A DNA stretch of 64,000 nt from Micromonospora ferruginea (GTDB lineage Bacteria > Actinomycetota > Actinomycetes > Mycobacteriales > Micromonosporaceae), in the NCBI RefSeq assembly GCF_013694245.2, contig NZ_CP059322.2, forward strand, positions 1,422,001 to 1,486,000, read 5' to 3'. Positions 8,000-15,912 of this stretch are shown piece after piece. Position numbers and translations under genes: made by a program. Every line of letters starts with the position of its first letter. Position 1 is the first letter of the stretch. The notes below the pieces were generated by a model. It was not told the origin of the DNA. It saw only the letters and a list, made by a program, of their open reading frames with translations, and did no database searches.

Positions 8000-9696
8000 C
8001 CGCTGTGACCGCGGAGGCCGTCGCGACGGCGATCACCGCCGGCGCCGAGGCGCTGCTGCGCCGCCGGCGCGCCGACGGCGTCTTCACCGACGACCCGCCC
8101 GCCTCGGTGCTCGGCACCGCCGGCGCGGTGGCCGCGTTGCACGCCGCCGACCCGGCCGGCAGCGCCGACCTGGTCGACGCCGGCGTCGAGTGGCTGCTCC
8201 GCCAGCAACACGACGACGGCGGCTGGGGTGGCGTCGTCGGCGCGCCGAGCGAGGTCGTGCCCACCGCCGTCGCGGTCGCCGCGCTGGCGCTCGGCGCACC
8301 GGCCGCCGGCGCCGAGGCGGTCGCGGCCGGACGGGCCCGGCTCGCCGCCATGGGCGGGGTCGACGCGGTCACCGACCGGGCCATCGCACTGCTGTGCCGC
8401 CAACTCCTGACCATGGCCGGGCTGACCGCCGAGGCCGGCCCGCTGCGCCGGCTGCCCCTGGAGATCGTCCTGTTCGACCGGGTCCGCCGCAGGCGCCTGT
8501 CGTTCCGCACCACCCCGTTCGTCGGTCTCGCCCTGATGCAGGCCGACCTGCTGCCCACCGGCCGCCTGCGCCGCGCCACGCTGCGCCGGGCCCGGCCGGT
8601 GGCGGTACGGCTGCTGCGCTCCGTCTTCGACCACGAGGGACGCACCGGCGCGCTCAGCGAGGACCCGTGGCCCGCCGCGCTGGTGCTGCTCGGCCTGGCC
8701 CGCAGCGGGGAGGCCCCGGACATCGCCGCCGCCGTGGTCGGCTGGCTGCGCCGCGCGGTCCGCCTCGACGGGGCCTGGGACGCCGTGACCAACCTCGACC
8801 TGACCCGCTCCGGCTACGCGGTCACCGGCCTGATCGCCGCCGGGTACGCGGCCGACCCCCGGCTGCGCGCCACCCGCGAGTTCTTCCACGCCACCCAGAA
8901 ACCGGCCGCGTTCGAGGTGCTGGACGTGCCGCCGGGCGGCTGGAGCTACTCCAACGTGGGCGGCTGGCCGGTGACGCTGGAGTCCGCCGAGATCCTGTCC
9001 GCGCTCGCCGGCTACCCCGACGCCGACGCCGATCCGGTCCTGCGTACCGGCCTGGACTGGCTGACCGGGCGGCAGGACAGCCGCGGCTCGTGGAGCCTGT
9101 GGGTCCGCGACACCCGGCTCGCCAACGACGGGCCGTGCCCGGCCATCACCAGCCAGGCGATCCTCGCCCTGCACGAGGCCGGCCGCCCCGACGACCACCC
9201 GGCGATCGCGCGGGCGGCGGCCTGGCTGCTGACCCGGGCCGCGCCGGACGGCACCTTCGAGAACCTCTGGTACCGCGACCACACCTCCGGGACCGCGGTG
9301 GTGGTGGCGGCGCTGTCACGCGTCGGGCACGCCCGGCACGACGTGGTCCGCCGGGCGGCCCGGTGGCTGCGCGACACCCAGCTCCCGGACGGCTCGTGGG
9401 GACCCGGCGACGGCACCGCCGGCTCGGTGGAGGAGACCGCCTGGGCCGTCCAGGGGCTGCTCGCCACCGGCGACCCCGAGGCCCGGACGGCCACCGACCG
9501 GGGCGTCGCCTGGCTGGTGGCGGCCGCCGGCCCGGACGGCGGCTGGCCGGCGACCCGGGTGTGCAACTACATCCGCCACCACATGCGCTACCCCAACGCG
9601 GTGATCACCCAGGCGCTCGCGCTGCGGGCGCTCGGCGAACACCGCCGTACCGCCGCCGGCCGCCCCGACGTCGCCCCCGGGGCGGTGACCCGATGA
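7996..9696 (+). CDS. squalene-hopene-cyclase-like class II terpene cyclase with altered catalytic motif
   Basis: Alpha/alpha-barrel protein of 566 aa with prenyltransferase/squalene-oxidase repeats and several QW-like turns (QQHDDGGWGG, QLPDGSWGPG, GPDGGWP). Squalene-hopene cyclases are near 630 aa. The block that normally reads PPGGWAF...DVDDTA here reads PPGGWSYSNVGGWPVTLESA, so the catalytic DxDD is replaced by VTLE (residues 326-329). An NLDL sequence at 266-269 is the nearest Asp-containing alternative. Position between UbiA and an FAD epoxidase-like gene suggests proton- or epoxide-triggered cyclisation of the attached prenyl chain. Activity is uncertain given the motif loss. Confidence 0.85.
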   Translation: MTAVTAEAVATAITAGAEALLRRRRADGVFTDDPPASVLGTAGAVAALHAADPAGSADLVDAGVEWLLRQQHDDGGWGGVVGAPSEVVPTAVAVAALALGAPAAGAEAVAAGRARLAAMGGVDAVTDRAIALLCRQLLTMAGLTAEAGPLRRLPLEIVLFDRVRRRRLSFRTTPFVGLALMQADLLPTGRLRRATLRRARPVAVRLLRSVFDHEGRTGALSEDPWPAALVLLGLARSGEAPDIAAAVVGWLRRAVRLDGAWDAVTNLDLTRSGYAVTGLIAAGYAADPRLRATREFFHATQKPAAFEVLDVPPGGWSYSNVGGWPVTLESAEILSALAGYPDADADPVLRTGLDWLTGRQDSRGSWSLWVRDTRLANDGPCPAITSQAILALHEAGRPDDHPAIARAAAWLLTRAAPDGTFENLWYRDHTSGTAVVVAALSRVGHARHDVVRRAARWLRDTQLPDGSWGPGDGTAGSVEETAWAVQGLLATGDPEARTATDRGVAWLVAAAGPDGGWPATRVCNYIRHHMRYPNAVITQALALRALGEHRRTAAGRPDVAPGAVTR

Positions 9697-10961
9697 GCGC
9701 CGACGTCGTGGTGGTGGGCGCCGGCGCGGGTGGCCTGGCGAGCGCCCGCGCGCTCGGCGCGCTCGGGCTGCGGGTGCTGGTACTCGACCGGCAACGCACC
9801 CCCGCGTCGATCGCCAAGGGCGAGATCCTGCAACCCGAGACGGTCCGCATCCTCGACACCTGGGGCACGCTCGACGCGCTGCGGGCCACCGGCGCGCGCC
9901 CGGTCGGGCGGCTGGCCATCCGGGACCCGTCCGGCGAGCCGCTGCTCTGCCTGGACTACGCCGGCCTGCCCGGCGCGTACCGGGAGATCCTCTGCGCCGA
10001 CTACGGCGACCTGCGCGCCGTGCTCGCCGACGGGCTGCCCGACCCGGTGGACCTGCGCTGGGGCCGGCGGGTGACCGGCCTGCTGCGCGACGACGGCGGG
10101 CGGGTCACCGGCGTCCGGGTCACCGGCGACGGCGGTGAGCAGGACGTCCCGGCGGCGCTGGTGGTGGCCGCCGACGGCATGTCCTCGCCGCTGCGCCGGG
10201 CGGCCGGCGTCGCGGTCGAGCGCCGCGAGTACCCGCACGGCCTGGTCGCGTTCGACGTGGCCGGCGCCGAGGTGACCGACGAGGTGACCGCCTACCGCAC
10301 CGGCCGGGGCCTGTGCCTGGTCTACCCGCTGCCCGGCGGACGGTGCCGCCTCTACGTACAGGTGACGCCGGACGAGTTCCGGGGCCGGGCCGACCTGGGT
10401 CCGTGGTGCGACCGGCTGCTCGCCGACGTGCCGGCGATCCGCCCGCTGGAGCCGGCGATCCGGGCCAGCCTGCACCGCCGCCAACTCCTCGCGGTCTACC
10501 GGCTGCGCGCCGCCCGCCTCACCGTGCCCGGCCTCGCGCTGCTCGGCGAGGCCGCCCACGCGGTGCACCCGATGGCGGCGCAGGGCGTCAACAGCTCCCT
10601 CGGCGACGCCGAGACGCTGGCCGCCACGCTGGCGGCCGAGGGCGGGACGCCGGAACCCGACGCGGTGGACCGGGCGCTGCGCGCCTACCAGGCCGCGCGC
10701 CGGTCCCGCCTCGACCACGTCGCCACCGTCAGCCACAACGCCTCCCGCATGATCACCAGTGTCACCGGGCTGCCGAAGCTGCTCGGCGGGCGGATGATGC
10801 GCCGCACCGCCGCCAACCCCCGACTGCTCGGGCTCACCGCCGGCAACCTCTCCGGCACCGACGTGCGACCCCTGTCGCTCGTCGACCGGCTGCACCAACT
10901 CGGGTTGCTCGCCGACCGGCACGCCCACGCCCCGTCCGCCCCGGCCCCGTCGGAGAGGTGA
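9693..10961 (+). CDS. FAD-dependent monooxygenase (UbiH/PHBH type)
   Basis: Flavoprotein of 422 aa. The N-terminal Rossmann motif is DVVVVGAGAGGLASARALGA. The second FAD motif is LALLGEAAHAVHPMAAQGVN, which corresponds to the GD-motif with Glu for Asp. A DG-like VVAADGMSSPLRR lies near residue 160. The ATG overlaps the cyclase stop. By analogy with UbiA-FMO-cyclase trios in fungal meroterpenoid pathways, it may epoxidise the terminal double bond of the prenyl chain before cyclisation. A geranylgeranyl-reductase-like or ring-hydroxylase role is also possible. Confidence 0.9.
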   Translation: MSADVVVVGAGAGGLASARALGALGLRVLVLDRQRTPASIAKGEILQPETVRILDTWGTLDALRATGARPVGRLAIRDPSGEPLLCLDYAGLPGAYREILCADYGDLRAVLADGLPDPVDLRWGRRVTGLLRDDGGRVTGVRVTGDGGEQDVPAALVVAADGMSSPLRRAAGVAVERREYPHGLVAFDVAGAEVTDEVTAYRTGRGLCLVYPLPGGRCRLYVQVTPDEFRGRADLGPWCDRLLADVPAIRPLEPAIRASLHRRQLLAVYRLRAARLTVPGLALLGEAAHAVHPMAAQGVNSSLGDAETLAATLAAEGGTPEPDAVDRALRAYQAARRSRLDHVATVSHNASRMITSVTGLPKLLGGRMMRRTAANPRLLGLTAGNLSGTDVRPLSLVDRLHQLGLLADRHAHAPSAPAPSER

Positions 10962-10967
10962 GCGACC

Positions 10968-11993
10968 ATGACCCCTACCAGTGCCGTCGGCACCCACCCC
11001 CCGGCCGACCTGTCGATGAACGAGACGCCGTACCCGCCGCTGCCCGGCATCCGGCGGATCGTCGCCGACGGCGCCGCCGCCCTCCAGCGGTATCCGGACC
11101 GCACCTCGTCGGCCCTGGTGTCCGCGCTGACCGCGCGACTCGGGGTGGGACCGGAGGGGATCCTGGTCGGCCCCGGCTCGGCCGGCCTGTGCCAGCACCT
11201 GGTGCAGTCGCTCGGACCCCGGCCGGAGGTCGTGCACGCGGCACTGTCCTTCGAGGGCTACCCGCTGATCATCGGCAACGCGGGCGCCCGCGCGGTGCCG
11301 GTGCCGATGGACGGGTACGGCCACGACCTGCCCGCCATGGCGGACGCGGTGACCGAGCGGACCCGGTGCGTGCTGCTGTGCAACCCGAACAACCCGACCG
11401 GGGCCGCGTTACGCCGCGACGAGGTCCGCGCGTTCCTCGACCGGATCCCGGCCGACGTGCCGGTCATCGTGGACGAGGCGTACCGGGAGTTCGTCACCGA
11501 CCCCGACGCGCCGGACGGGATGGAGCTGTACCGGGCCTACGACAACGTCTGCGTGCTGCGCACCTTCTCCAAGGCGTACGGGCTGGCCGCGCTGCGGATC
11601 GGCTACGCCGTGGTGCCGCCCCGGCTGACCCGGGCGGCGGCGCTGACCGGCGCGGTGTTCTTCCCGAACGCGCTCGCCCAGGCCGCCGCCGTGGCCAGCC
11701 TGTCGCCGGACGTGACGCCGGAGCTGACCCGCCGTTGCACGGAACTGGTGGCGGCCCGGACCCGCCTGATCGGCGCGCTGCGCGGTCTCGGGGTCACCGT
11801 GGCGCCGAGCGAGGCGAACTTCGTGTGGCTGCCGCTGGGGGAGGGGGCGGTGTCGTTCGCCGACCGCGCCCGGGCGGCCGGGATCCTGGTGATGGCGCTG
11901 CCCGGCGCGGGGGTGCGGATCACGGTCGGCTCGGACGAGGCGAACGACCGGCTGCTCGCGTTCGTCCGGGCCGCGCTCGCCGAAGGTCTCTGA
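10968..11993 (+). CDS. class I/II aminotransferase, histidinol-phosphate-aminotransferase-like
   Basis: PLP-dependent aminotransferase of 341 aa in fold type I. The PLP lysine is in TFSKAYGLAALRIGY; NPNNPTGA and VDEAYREF are typical HisC-like blocks. It follows the FAD enzyme by 6 bases with GGAGAGGTGAG as ribosome site, so it is probably the last gene of the 5964-11993 operon. A dedicated aminotransferase here suggests a nitrogen-bearing product or an amino-acid-derived acceptor. Codon 148 (11409-11411) is TTA, the rare leucine codon read by the bldA tRNA in actinomycetes. Housekeeping hisC is expected elsewhere with his genes. Confidence 0.9.
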   Translation: MTPTSAVGTHPPADLSMNETPYPPLPGIRRIVADGAAALQRYPDRTSSALVSALTARLGVGPEGILVGPGSAGLCQHLVQSLGPRPEVVHAALSFEGYPLIIGNAGARAVPVPMDGYGHDLPAMADAVTERTRCVLLCNPNNPTGAALRRDEVRAFLDRIPADVPVIVDEAYREFVTDPDAPDGMELYRAYDNVCVLRTFSKAYGLAALRIGYAVVPPRLTRAAALTGAVFFPNALAQAAAVASLSPDVTPELTRRCTELVAARTRLIGALRGLGVTVAPSEANFVWLPLGEGAVSFADRARAAGILVMALPGAGVRITVGSDEANDRLLAFVRAALAEGL

Positions 11994-11994
11994 C

Positions 11995-12183
11995 TCAGCG
12001 CTCACCCCGGACGGTGCCCGCCAGCCGCCGTGCCCGGAAGCGCTCCCGCGCCCAGCCCAGGGACGGGCATTCGCCTGCCCTGTCCAGGCACCGACGGCAG
12101 TAGCCCAAGATCCAGTGTCGCCGGATGATCTGTTTCGCCAGCTCCGGCACCCATTCCGACCGTGGTGCTTCTCTCTCGATCAT
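11995..12183 (-). CDS. small Cys-containing protein, unrecognised
   Basis: A 62-aa basic protein starting at ATG 12181-12183 with GGGAG upstream. It has three Cys in YCRRCLDRAGECPSLGW, followed by an Arg-rich tail. The spacing CxxC...C could bind a metal but is not a family signature I can name. It converges on the aminotransferase with 1 base between stops, and faces the AlpA-like gene across a region with repeats. Together these two may form a small regulatory unit. Confidence 0.5.
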   Translation of the reverse strand: MIEREAPRSEWVPELAKQIIRRHWILGYCRRCLDRAGECPSLGWARERFRARRLAGTVRGER

Positions 12184-12276
12184 CCGCTGTCTCCCGAGAC
12201 GGGCAGATCCAGGCACCGAACCCCGTTCAGGTACCTGGACCGCTCACCGGACGTGCCCCCACCAGCCTCCCCTGTA

Positions 12277-12336
12277 ACGTGCACACCGTCAAGGTTGGAA
12301 GTGGCAACGTGTGCACGAGTCACGTGCATACGGTCA
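12277..12336 (+). promoter_or_regulatory. cluster of GTGCAC repeats upstream of the AlpA-like gene
   Basis: CGTGCACAC (12278-12286) and GTGTGCACG (12309-12317) form a perfect 9-bp inverted repeat. ACGTGCACACCGTCA (12277-12291) is also repeated directly, with two mismatches, as ACGTGCATACGGTCA (12322-12336), just before GTG 12341. Three half-sites in 60 bases upstream of a DNA-binding protein gene suggest autoregulation. Confidence 0.5.
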
Positions 12337-12340
12337 CGGG

Positions 12341-12550
12341 GTGAGGCTCGTGGCGCTCTCCGACATCGCGGACATGCTTGGCGGCGTGTCGCGCACGCGG
12401 GCGACCGAGATCACCAATCGGTCGACATTCCCGGACCCCATCGACACCGTGGCGAGCGGCAAGGTGCGGGTGTGGGATCGCGCCGACGTCGAAGCGTGGA
12501 TCAAGCGGTACCGGCCGAACCAGCGAGGCGGGGACGAGGAGCAGCCCTGA
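12341..12550 (+). CDS. AlpA-like helix-turn-helix DNA-binding protein
   Basis: A 69-aa single-domain winged-helix (MerR/AlpA-type) protein. It reads LVALSDIADMLGG, then a recognition segment VSRTRATEITNRSTFPDPI, then VRVWDRADVEAWIKRY, a very common layout in actinobacteria. Start GTG 12341 gives the family N-terminus; GTG 12311 would add ten residues that look unnatural. No clear ribosome site is present, so the mRNA may be leaderless or nearly so. Function is probably local transcription control. Confidence 0.75.
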   Translation: MRLVALSDIADMLGGVSRTRATEITNRSTFPDPIDTVASGKVRVWDRADVEAWIKRYRPNQRGGDEEQP

Positions 12551-12682
12551 CCTCGCCGCCGCTGGGTCACTCCTTACCCCACCCGTCGGCGGCGATCGCA
12601 CGCGAGGACGTGCGACATGTCGTCGCCGGCGTCATCCCCTTTCGCCGCGGAGCCTGTCGTATCCCCGTGCTCCAATCCCCGC

Positions 12683-13126
12683 ATGCATCTCGTGGTCACC
12701 GGCGCACTCGTGGAGAACGGCGCGGTCCTGCTCGTGCACCGCAGCCCGACCCGCCGGGCCTATCCGGATCTCTGGGATCTGCCCGGCGGGCACGTCGACC
12801 CGGGCGAGTCGGAGTTGCAAGCGCTCGCACGTGAGATGCACGAGGAGCTCGGTGTCCGGATCGTGGCGGAGTCCTCGTCACGGTTGGGTGAGCTGCGCCT
12901 CGGCAGCGGCGACAACGCCGTTCACCTGTGCGTCTGGCACGTCGGAGACTGGGTAGGTTCGCCGACCAACTGCGCGCCCGACGAGCACGACGACATGGCG
13001 TGGGTCGGGATCCACGAGCTCGGCGACCTTCCCCTGGTGCATGGCGACCTGCCGGCACTGGTCCGTGCTCTGGCCGGCCCCGGCCGGTCGCGTCGTCGCG
13101 ACGGGACACCGACGGCCGCGCCGTGA
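12683..13126 (+). CDS. Nudix hydrolase
   Basis: MutT-type Nudix hydrolase of 147 aa that cleaves a nucleoside diphosphate linked to another group. The Nudix box GHVDPGESELQALAREMHEELGV fits Gx5Ex7REUxEExGU exactly. Start at ATG 12683 gives the typical MHLVVTGALVENG front. It stands alone; the substrate (damaged NTP, NDP-sugar or other) cannot be inferred. Confidence 0.92.
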   Translation: MHLVVTGALVENGAVLLVHRSPTRRAYPDLWDLPGGHVDPGESELQALAREMHEELGVRIVAESSSRLGELRLGSGDNAVHLCVWHVGDWVGSPTNCAPDEHDDMAWVGIHELGDLPLVHGDLPALVRALAGPGRSRRRDGTPTAAP

Positions 13127-13160
13127 GGCCGGTAGCGCTCTCCGACGGGGACAGCGCCGG

Positions 13161-13502
13161 TCAACCGCCGAGTCGTTGCCGGGCGAGGAACTTGGGCACG
13201 ACCATGCGCCATGCCTCCGTCACCAGCTCGGTCATGTCTCCGTGGTCGAGCCGGGCGAGGTGGCAGCACACCCAGTTGAAGCGCTGGTCGGAGACACCGG
13301 GCAGGAAGAACAGGTCCGGGTCGCCGGCGATGAGCCCGTCGCGCTCCTCCTTCGGATACCCGAAGCCCATCGTCGTCTCGTCGCGGGAGAACGCCACGTA
13401 CACGATGGCGCCGACCCGGAACTTCACGCGGTCCCGGATGAGGTGCTCACTGCTGCGCGGCAGCGTCCGCGCCAGGGCGCGGACGTCGGCTACGGTCACC
13501 AT
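13161..13502 (-). CDS. MmcQ/YjbR-like protein
   Basis: A 113-aa protein of the MmcQ/YjbR double-wing fold. It begins VTVADVRALARTLPRSSEHL and carries VKFRVGAIVYVAFSRDETTMGFGYPKEER and WVCCHLARLDHGDMTELVTEAWRMVVP. The fold resembles DNA-binding domains but the function is not established. Start is ATG 13500-13502. It converges on the Nudix gene. Confidence 0.8.
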   Translation of the reverse strand: MVTVADVRALARTLPRSSEHLIRDRVKFRVGAIVYVAFSRDETTMGFGYPKEERDGLIAGDPDLFFLPGVSDQRFNWVCCHLARLDHGDMTELVTEAWRMVVPKFLARQRLGG

Positions 13503-13541
13503 GCCCCGACCGTACGCATGAGGTACGTCATCATGGGCCGC

Positions 13542-13570
13542 TGACGATCCCGGTCCGGACCGGATCGTCA
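13542..13570. promoter_or_regulatory. 29-base near-perfect palindrome in a divergent gap
   Basis: TGACGATCC (13542-13550) pairs with GGATCGTCA (13562-13570). The centre contains the palindrome GGTCCGGACC with one extra base. It lies in the 254-base gap between the divergent YjbR-like and lipoprotein genes. With no T-run and no gene running into it, an operator is more likely than a terminator. I see nothing else in 13503-13756. Confidence 0.45.
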
Positions 13571-13756
13571 CCGCCGTCCATCGTGACGGCGCAGTGGCAT
13601 GGTTCGAGACGTCCGGGTTCGGCTGCCTCCGCCTGACCGAGGAGCCGCTCCTTCCGATGCCCACGCCAGCGCTCGCCGGGTGATGGCGGAGACAGATCCC
13701 GCCGAGGGTCGCGGTATCGTCCCGTCAATGTGTCGATCTCGGTGAGGGAGTCGGGT

Positions 13757-14422
13757 ATGTCCAGCGCCGTCGGCAGGAAGGCGGCCCGGGCGATGGCGTC
13801 GGTGATCGCCTGCGGCGCGGTGCTCGGCTGCTCCTCCCCGCCCGGCCGACAGTCGACTGAGCCTGCCCCGGCCACGTCGGCGCGGCCCTCCGGCTCGGTG
13901 TCGGCGCAGGCCTCGGCGAGTCCGTCCGCGCCGTGGGCACGCCTGGAACTGCCGATGCGGTTGGGCACGCGTTCCCAGTTCTTCTACCGCCCGCTGCTGT
14001 TCGCGGCGGGGGAGAACACCGATCAGCTCGCTCGGCTGGTCCGGCAGCCGCGCGACTCGGCCGCGCAGGTCTACAACGGTGAGACCGACGCCGACTATGC
14101 GGTGATGGTGAGCGCGGTGGCCGGCTCCGTACGAGACGAGGATGCGGCGCTGGACGGGCTCTTCAAGCTGCTTCCCCGGCTGCGCGACGTTCGGACGGTG
14201 GAGCCGGGACCCCTGGGGGGTGAGGCTCGCTGCGGTGCCGGCCGCAATGGCGAGTACTACGTCACGATGTGCGCGTGGGCCGATCGGGCGAGCGTCGGCA
14301 CGGTCACCTTCCTCAGCCCGAAGAAGCGCCCGAACACTCGTGGGAAGGAGTTCGTGGAGATCCGGAGCCTGTTGGAGATCCCTGGCTCCGGGCCCGACCC
14401 CCGACCGGTCCGACCCAGCTAG
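13757..14422 (+). CDS. putative secreted lipoprotein
   Basis: A 221-aa protein with a lipoprotein signal: basic start, hydrophobic core AMASVIACGAVLGC, and lipobox VLGC with Cys at residue 25. A Pro/Ser/Ala-rich linker follows, then a globular domain with SQFFYRPLLF and CGAGRNGEYYVTMCAWAD. No family recognised. Start ATG 13757 has GAGGGAG upstream. It is probably anchored on the outer face of the membrane. Confidence 0.7.
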   Translation: MSSAVGRKAARAMASVIACGAVLGCSSPPGRQSTEPAPATSARPSGSVSAQASASPSAPWARLELPMRLGTRSQFFYRPLLFAAGENTDQLARLVRQPRDSAAQVYNGETDADYAVMVSAVAGSVRDEDAALDGLFKLLPRLRDVRTVEPGPLGGEARCGAGRNGEYYVTMCAWADRASVGTVTFLSPKKRPNTRGKEFVEIRSLLEIPGSGPDPRPVRPS

Positions 14423-14507
14423 GCCGGCGGGAGTGCCGGCGGGTGACGCTGCTCCAACCGCCTCTTCGCGGACCTCGCGGCTCACGCGCAGTCGCTATTG
14501 TTCGCGG

Positions 14508-15047
14508 GTGGACGGGGAGCTTTTCTGGAGCATCGTCGAAGACGCCCGCGCGGAGATGGGTGCCGACAGTGAACGCGTCGCCCAGGTGTTGCTTCGCCGC
14601 CTTCGAGCGCTGCCACCCGATGACATCGAGCGGTTCCAGGAACTGTGGGAGCAGGCGCAGGACGAGGTCTTTCGATGGCCGATCAGTGACGCCGCGGTTC
14701 TGCTGCTGGGGCCCACGGACGACTTCCTCGCCGTGCAGGGCTGGATCGTCTCGCACGGGCGCGACACCGTACGACGACTACTGGACGACCCGGACAGTCT
14801 GGTCGAGTTGGCGCCCGATCGGCACAACGCACAGATCGACTGGTTCACCGGGCTGGCCATGGAGGCACACATTGCCGCGACTGGCGCCCCGTTCGCCGTG
14901 GACGGCCCGCCGGGCCTGGACGAGCCGCTCGGGACGCCCGTCGATCTGACGGACGAGGCGAAGGCGAGACGGCAGTTTCCTCGCCTCACCGCGTACCTGG
15001 ACGACAACAGTTGGATCCAGCGGCCCTGGGCGGATCCGGCCGATTGA
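14508..15047 (+). CDS. DUF4240-type protein, probably leaderless
   Basis: A 179-aa cytoplasmic protein with the DUF4240 pattern: FWSIVEDARAEMG at the start, LRALPPDDIERFQELWEQ, and a DAAVLLLGPTDDFLAVQGWIVSHGR block. The family has no established function but is common in actinobacteria. GTG 14508 is preceded by TATTGT at 14496-14501 with six bases between, the spacing expected when transcription begins at the start codon, and no Shine-Dalgarno is visible. Confidence 0.7.
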   Translation: MDGELFWSIVEDARAEMGADSERVAQVLLRRLRALPPDDIERFQELWEQAQDEVFRWPISDAAVLLLGPTDDFLAVQGWIVSHGRDTVRRLLDDPDSLVELAPDRHNAQIDWFTGLAMEAHIAATGAPFAVDGPPGLDEPLGTPVDLTDEAKARRQFPRLTAYLDDNSWIQRPWADPAD

Positions 15048-15086
15048 CAGCGTTGCCCGTCGGGCCGGTCGTGGTCGGCCCCGCCG

Positions 15087-15899
15087 TCACCCGTGGGCCA
15101 GGATGACCAGGCACAGATAGCGCAGGTCCGGCTCGTAGTCGGCGACCAGTACCGCCCCGGGTCGATCCGGACCGGCGTCGATCCGGTCCAGCAGCGCCCA
15201 CCACACCCCGGTGGACGGCTGCCCCGGCGGCATCGCCGTCACCGGGCTCGCCCCGAGCGCGATGCCGGTGGCGGCGAGGCCCGCGCCCAGCACCACCGCC
15301 ACGTCCGGGGACCCGGCGCCGAGCGCGCGCAGCTCGGCCGCCGCCAGGCCGGCCACCTCGGCCGGCCCGACGTCCGCGTGCTGCCGCAGCGCGGTCACCC
15401 GCGCGCCACCGTCGGCCGGGCCGCCGCCGAGCAGCAGCGCCACGGCCCGGTGCCGCGCCGGCACGGCAACCCCCGGGTCGTACGGCAGGACGGCCTGCTC
15501 GACGGCGATCAGCAGGGTCCGGCGGTACGCCGAGGCGTCGGCGATCCGTAGCCCGGTGAACGCCGCCGCCGAGCCCTGGTCGCAGAGCGCGAACGACATC
15601 GGCGTGCCGGGGCAGACGTGACTGAGGTAGGCGGCGGTGGCGCGCCCGGGCAGCGCGTCGTGCACGGCGTACGCCAGCACCAGCAGGTCCACCGGCTCGT
15701 CGTCGGGCACGAGCGTCGGGATCAGCGCCGCGGCCATCTCGCCGTAGGACTGGCCCCGCGCGGTCGGGTCGAACCGCAGGCCGTACGGGCGGGTCAGGTC
15801 GGTCAGGTACTCGTCGGCGCGGGCCCGCAGCACCGGGTCGGCGAGCAGCTCGGCCGGGCCGGTGAACTCCCGGCGCGCGGCCCGGATGAGGTGCAGCAG
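15087..15899 (-). CDS. degenerate KAS III/thiolase-fold partner protein
   Basis: A thiolase-fold protein of about 270 aa that follows a KAS III gene. It keeps a possible nucleophile in ALCDQGSAAAFTGL, but the His and Asn catalytic positions seem lost: LGAGLAATG and GQPSTGVWWALL replace the HxxN and GNT-like segments. No ATG/GTG/TTG fits the strong GGGAGG at 15904-15909; CTG 15899 or 15896 is best placed, while GTG 15833 would cut into the domain. The two proteins may form a heteromer that loads or transfers an acyl group in the terpenoid cluster. Confidence 0.7.
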   Translation of the reverse strand: MLHLIRAARREFTGPAELLADPVLRARADEYLTDLTRPYGLRFDPTARGQSYGEMAAALIPTLVPDDEPVDLLVLAYAVHDALPGRATAAYLSHVCPGTPMSFALCDQGSAAAFTGLRIADASAYRRTLLIAVEQAVLPYDPGVAVPARHRAVALLLGGGPADGGARVTALRQHADVGPAEVAGLAAAELRALGAGSPDVAVVLGAGLAATGIALGASPVTAMPPGQPSTGVWWALLDRIDAGPDRPGAVLVADYEPDLRYLCLVILAHG

Positions 15900-15912
15900 G
15901 ACGCCTCCCAGG

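Noticed and set aside
8787..8798. NLDL (residues 266-269) as the cyclase's DxDD
   Set aside because: Relative to the PPGGW block and the order of QW repeats it lies too far upstream; the true equivalent reads VTLE. Kept only as an alternative.
10968..11993. Housekeeping hisC
   Set aside because: No other histidine genes are nearby; it sits at the end of a terpenoid operon and contains a TTA codon.
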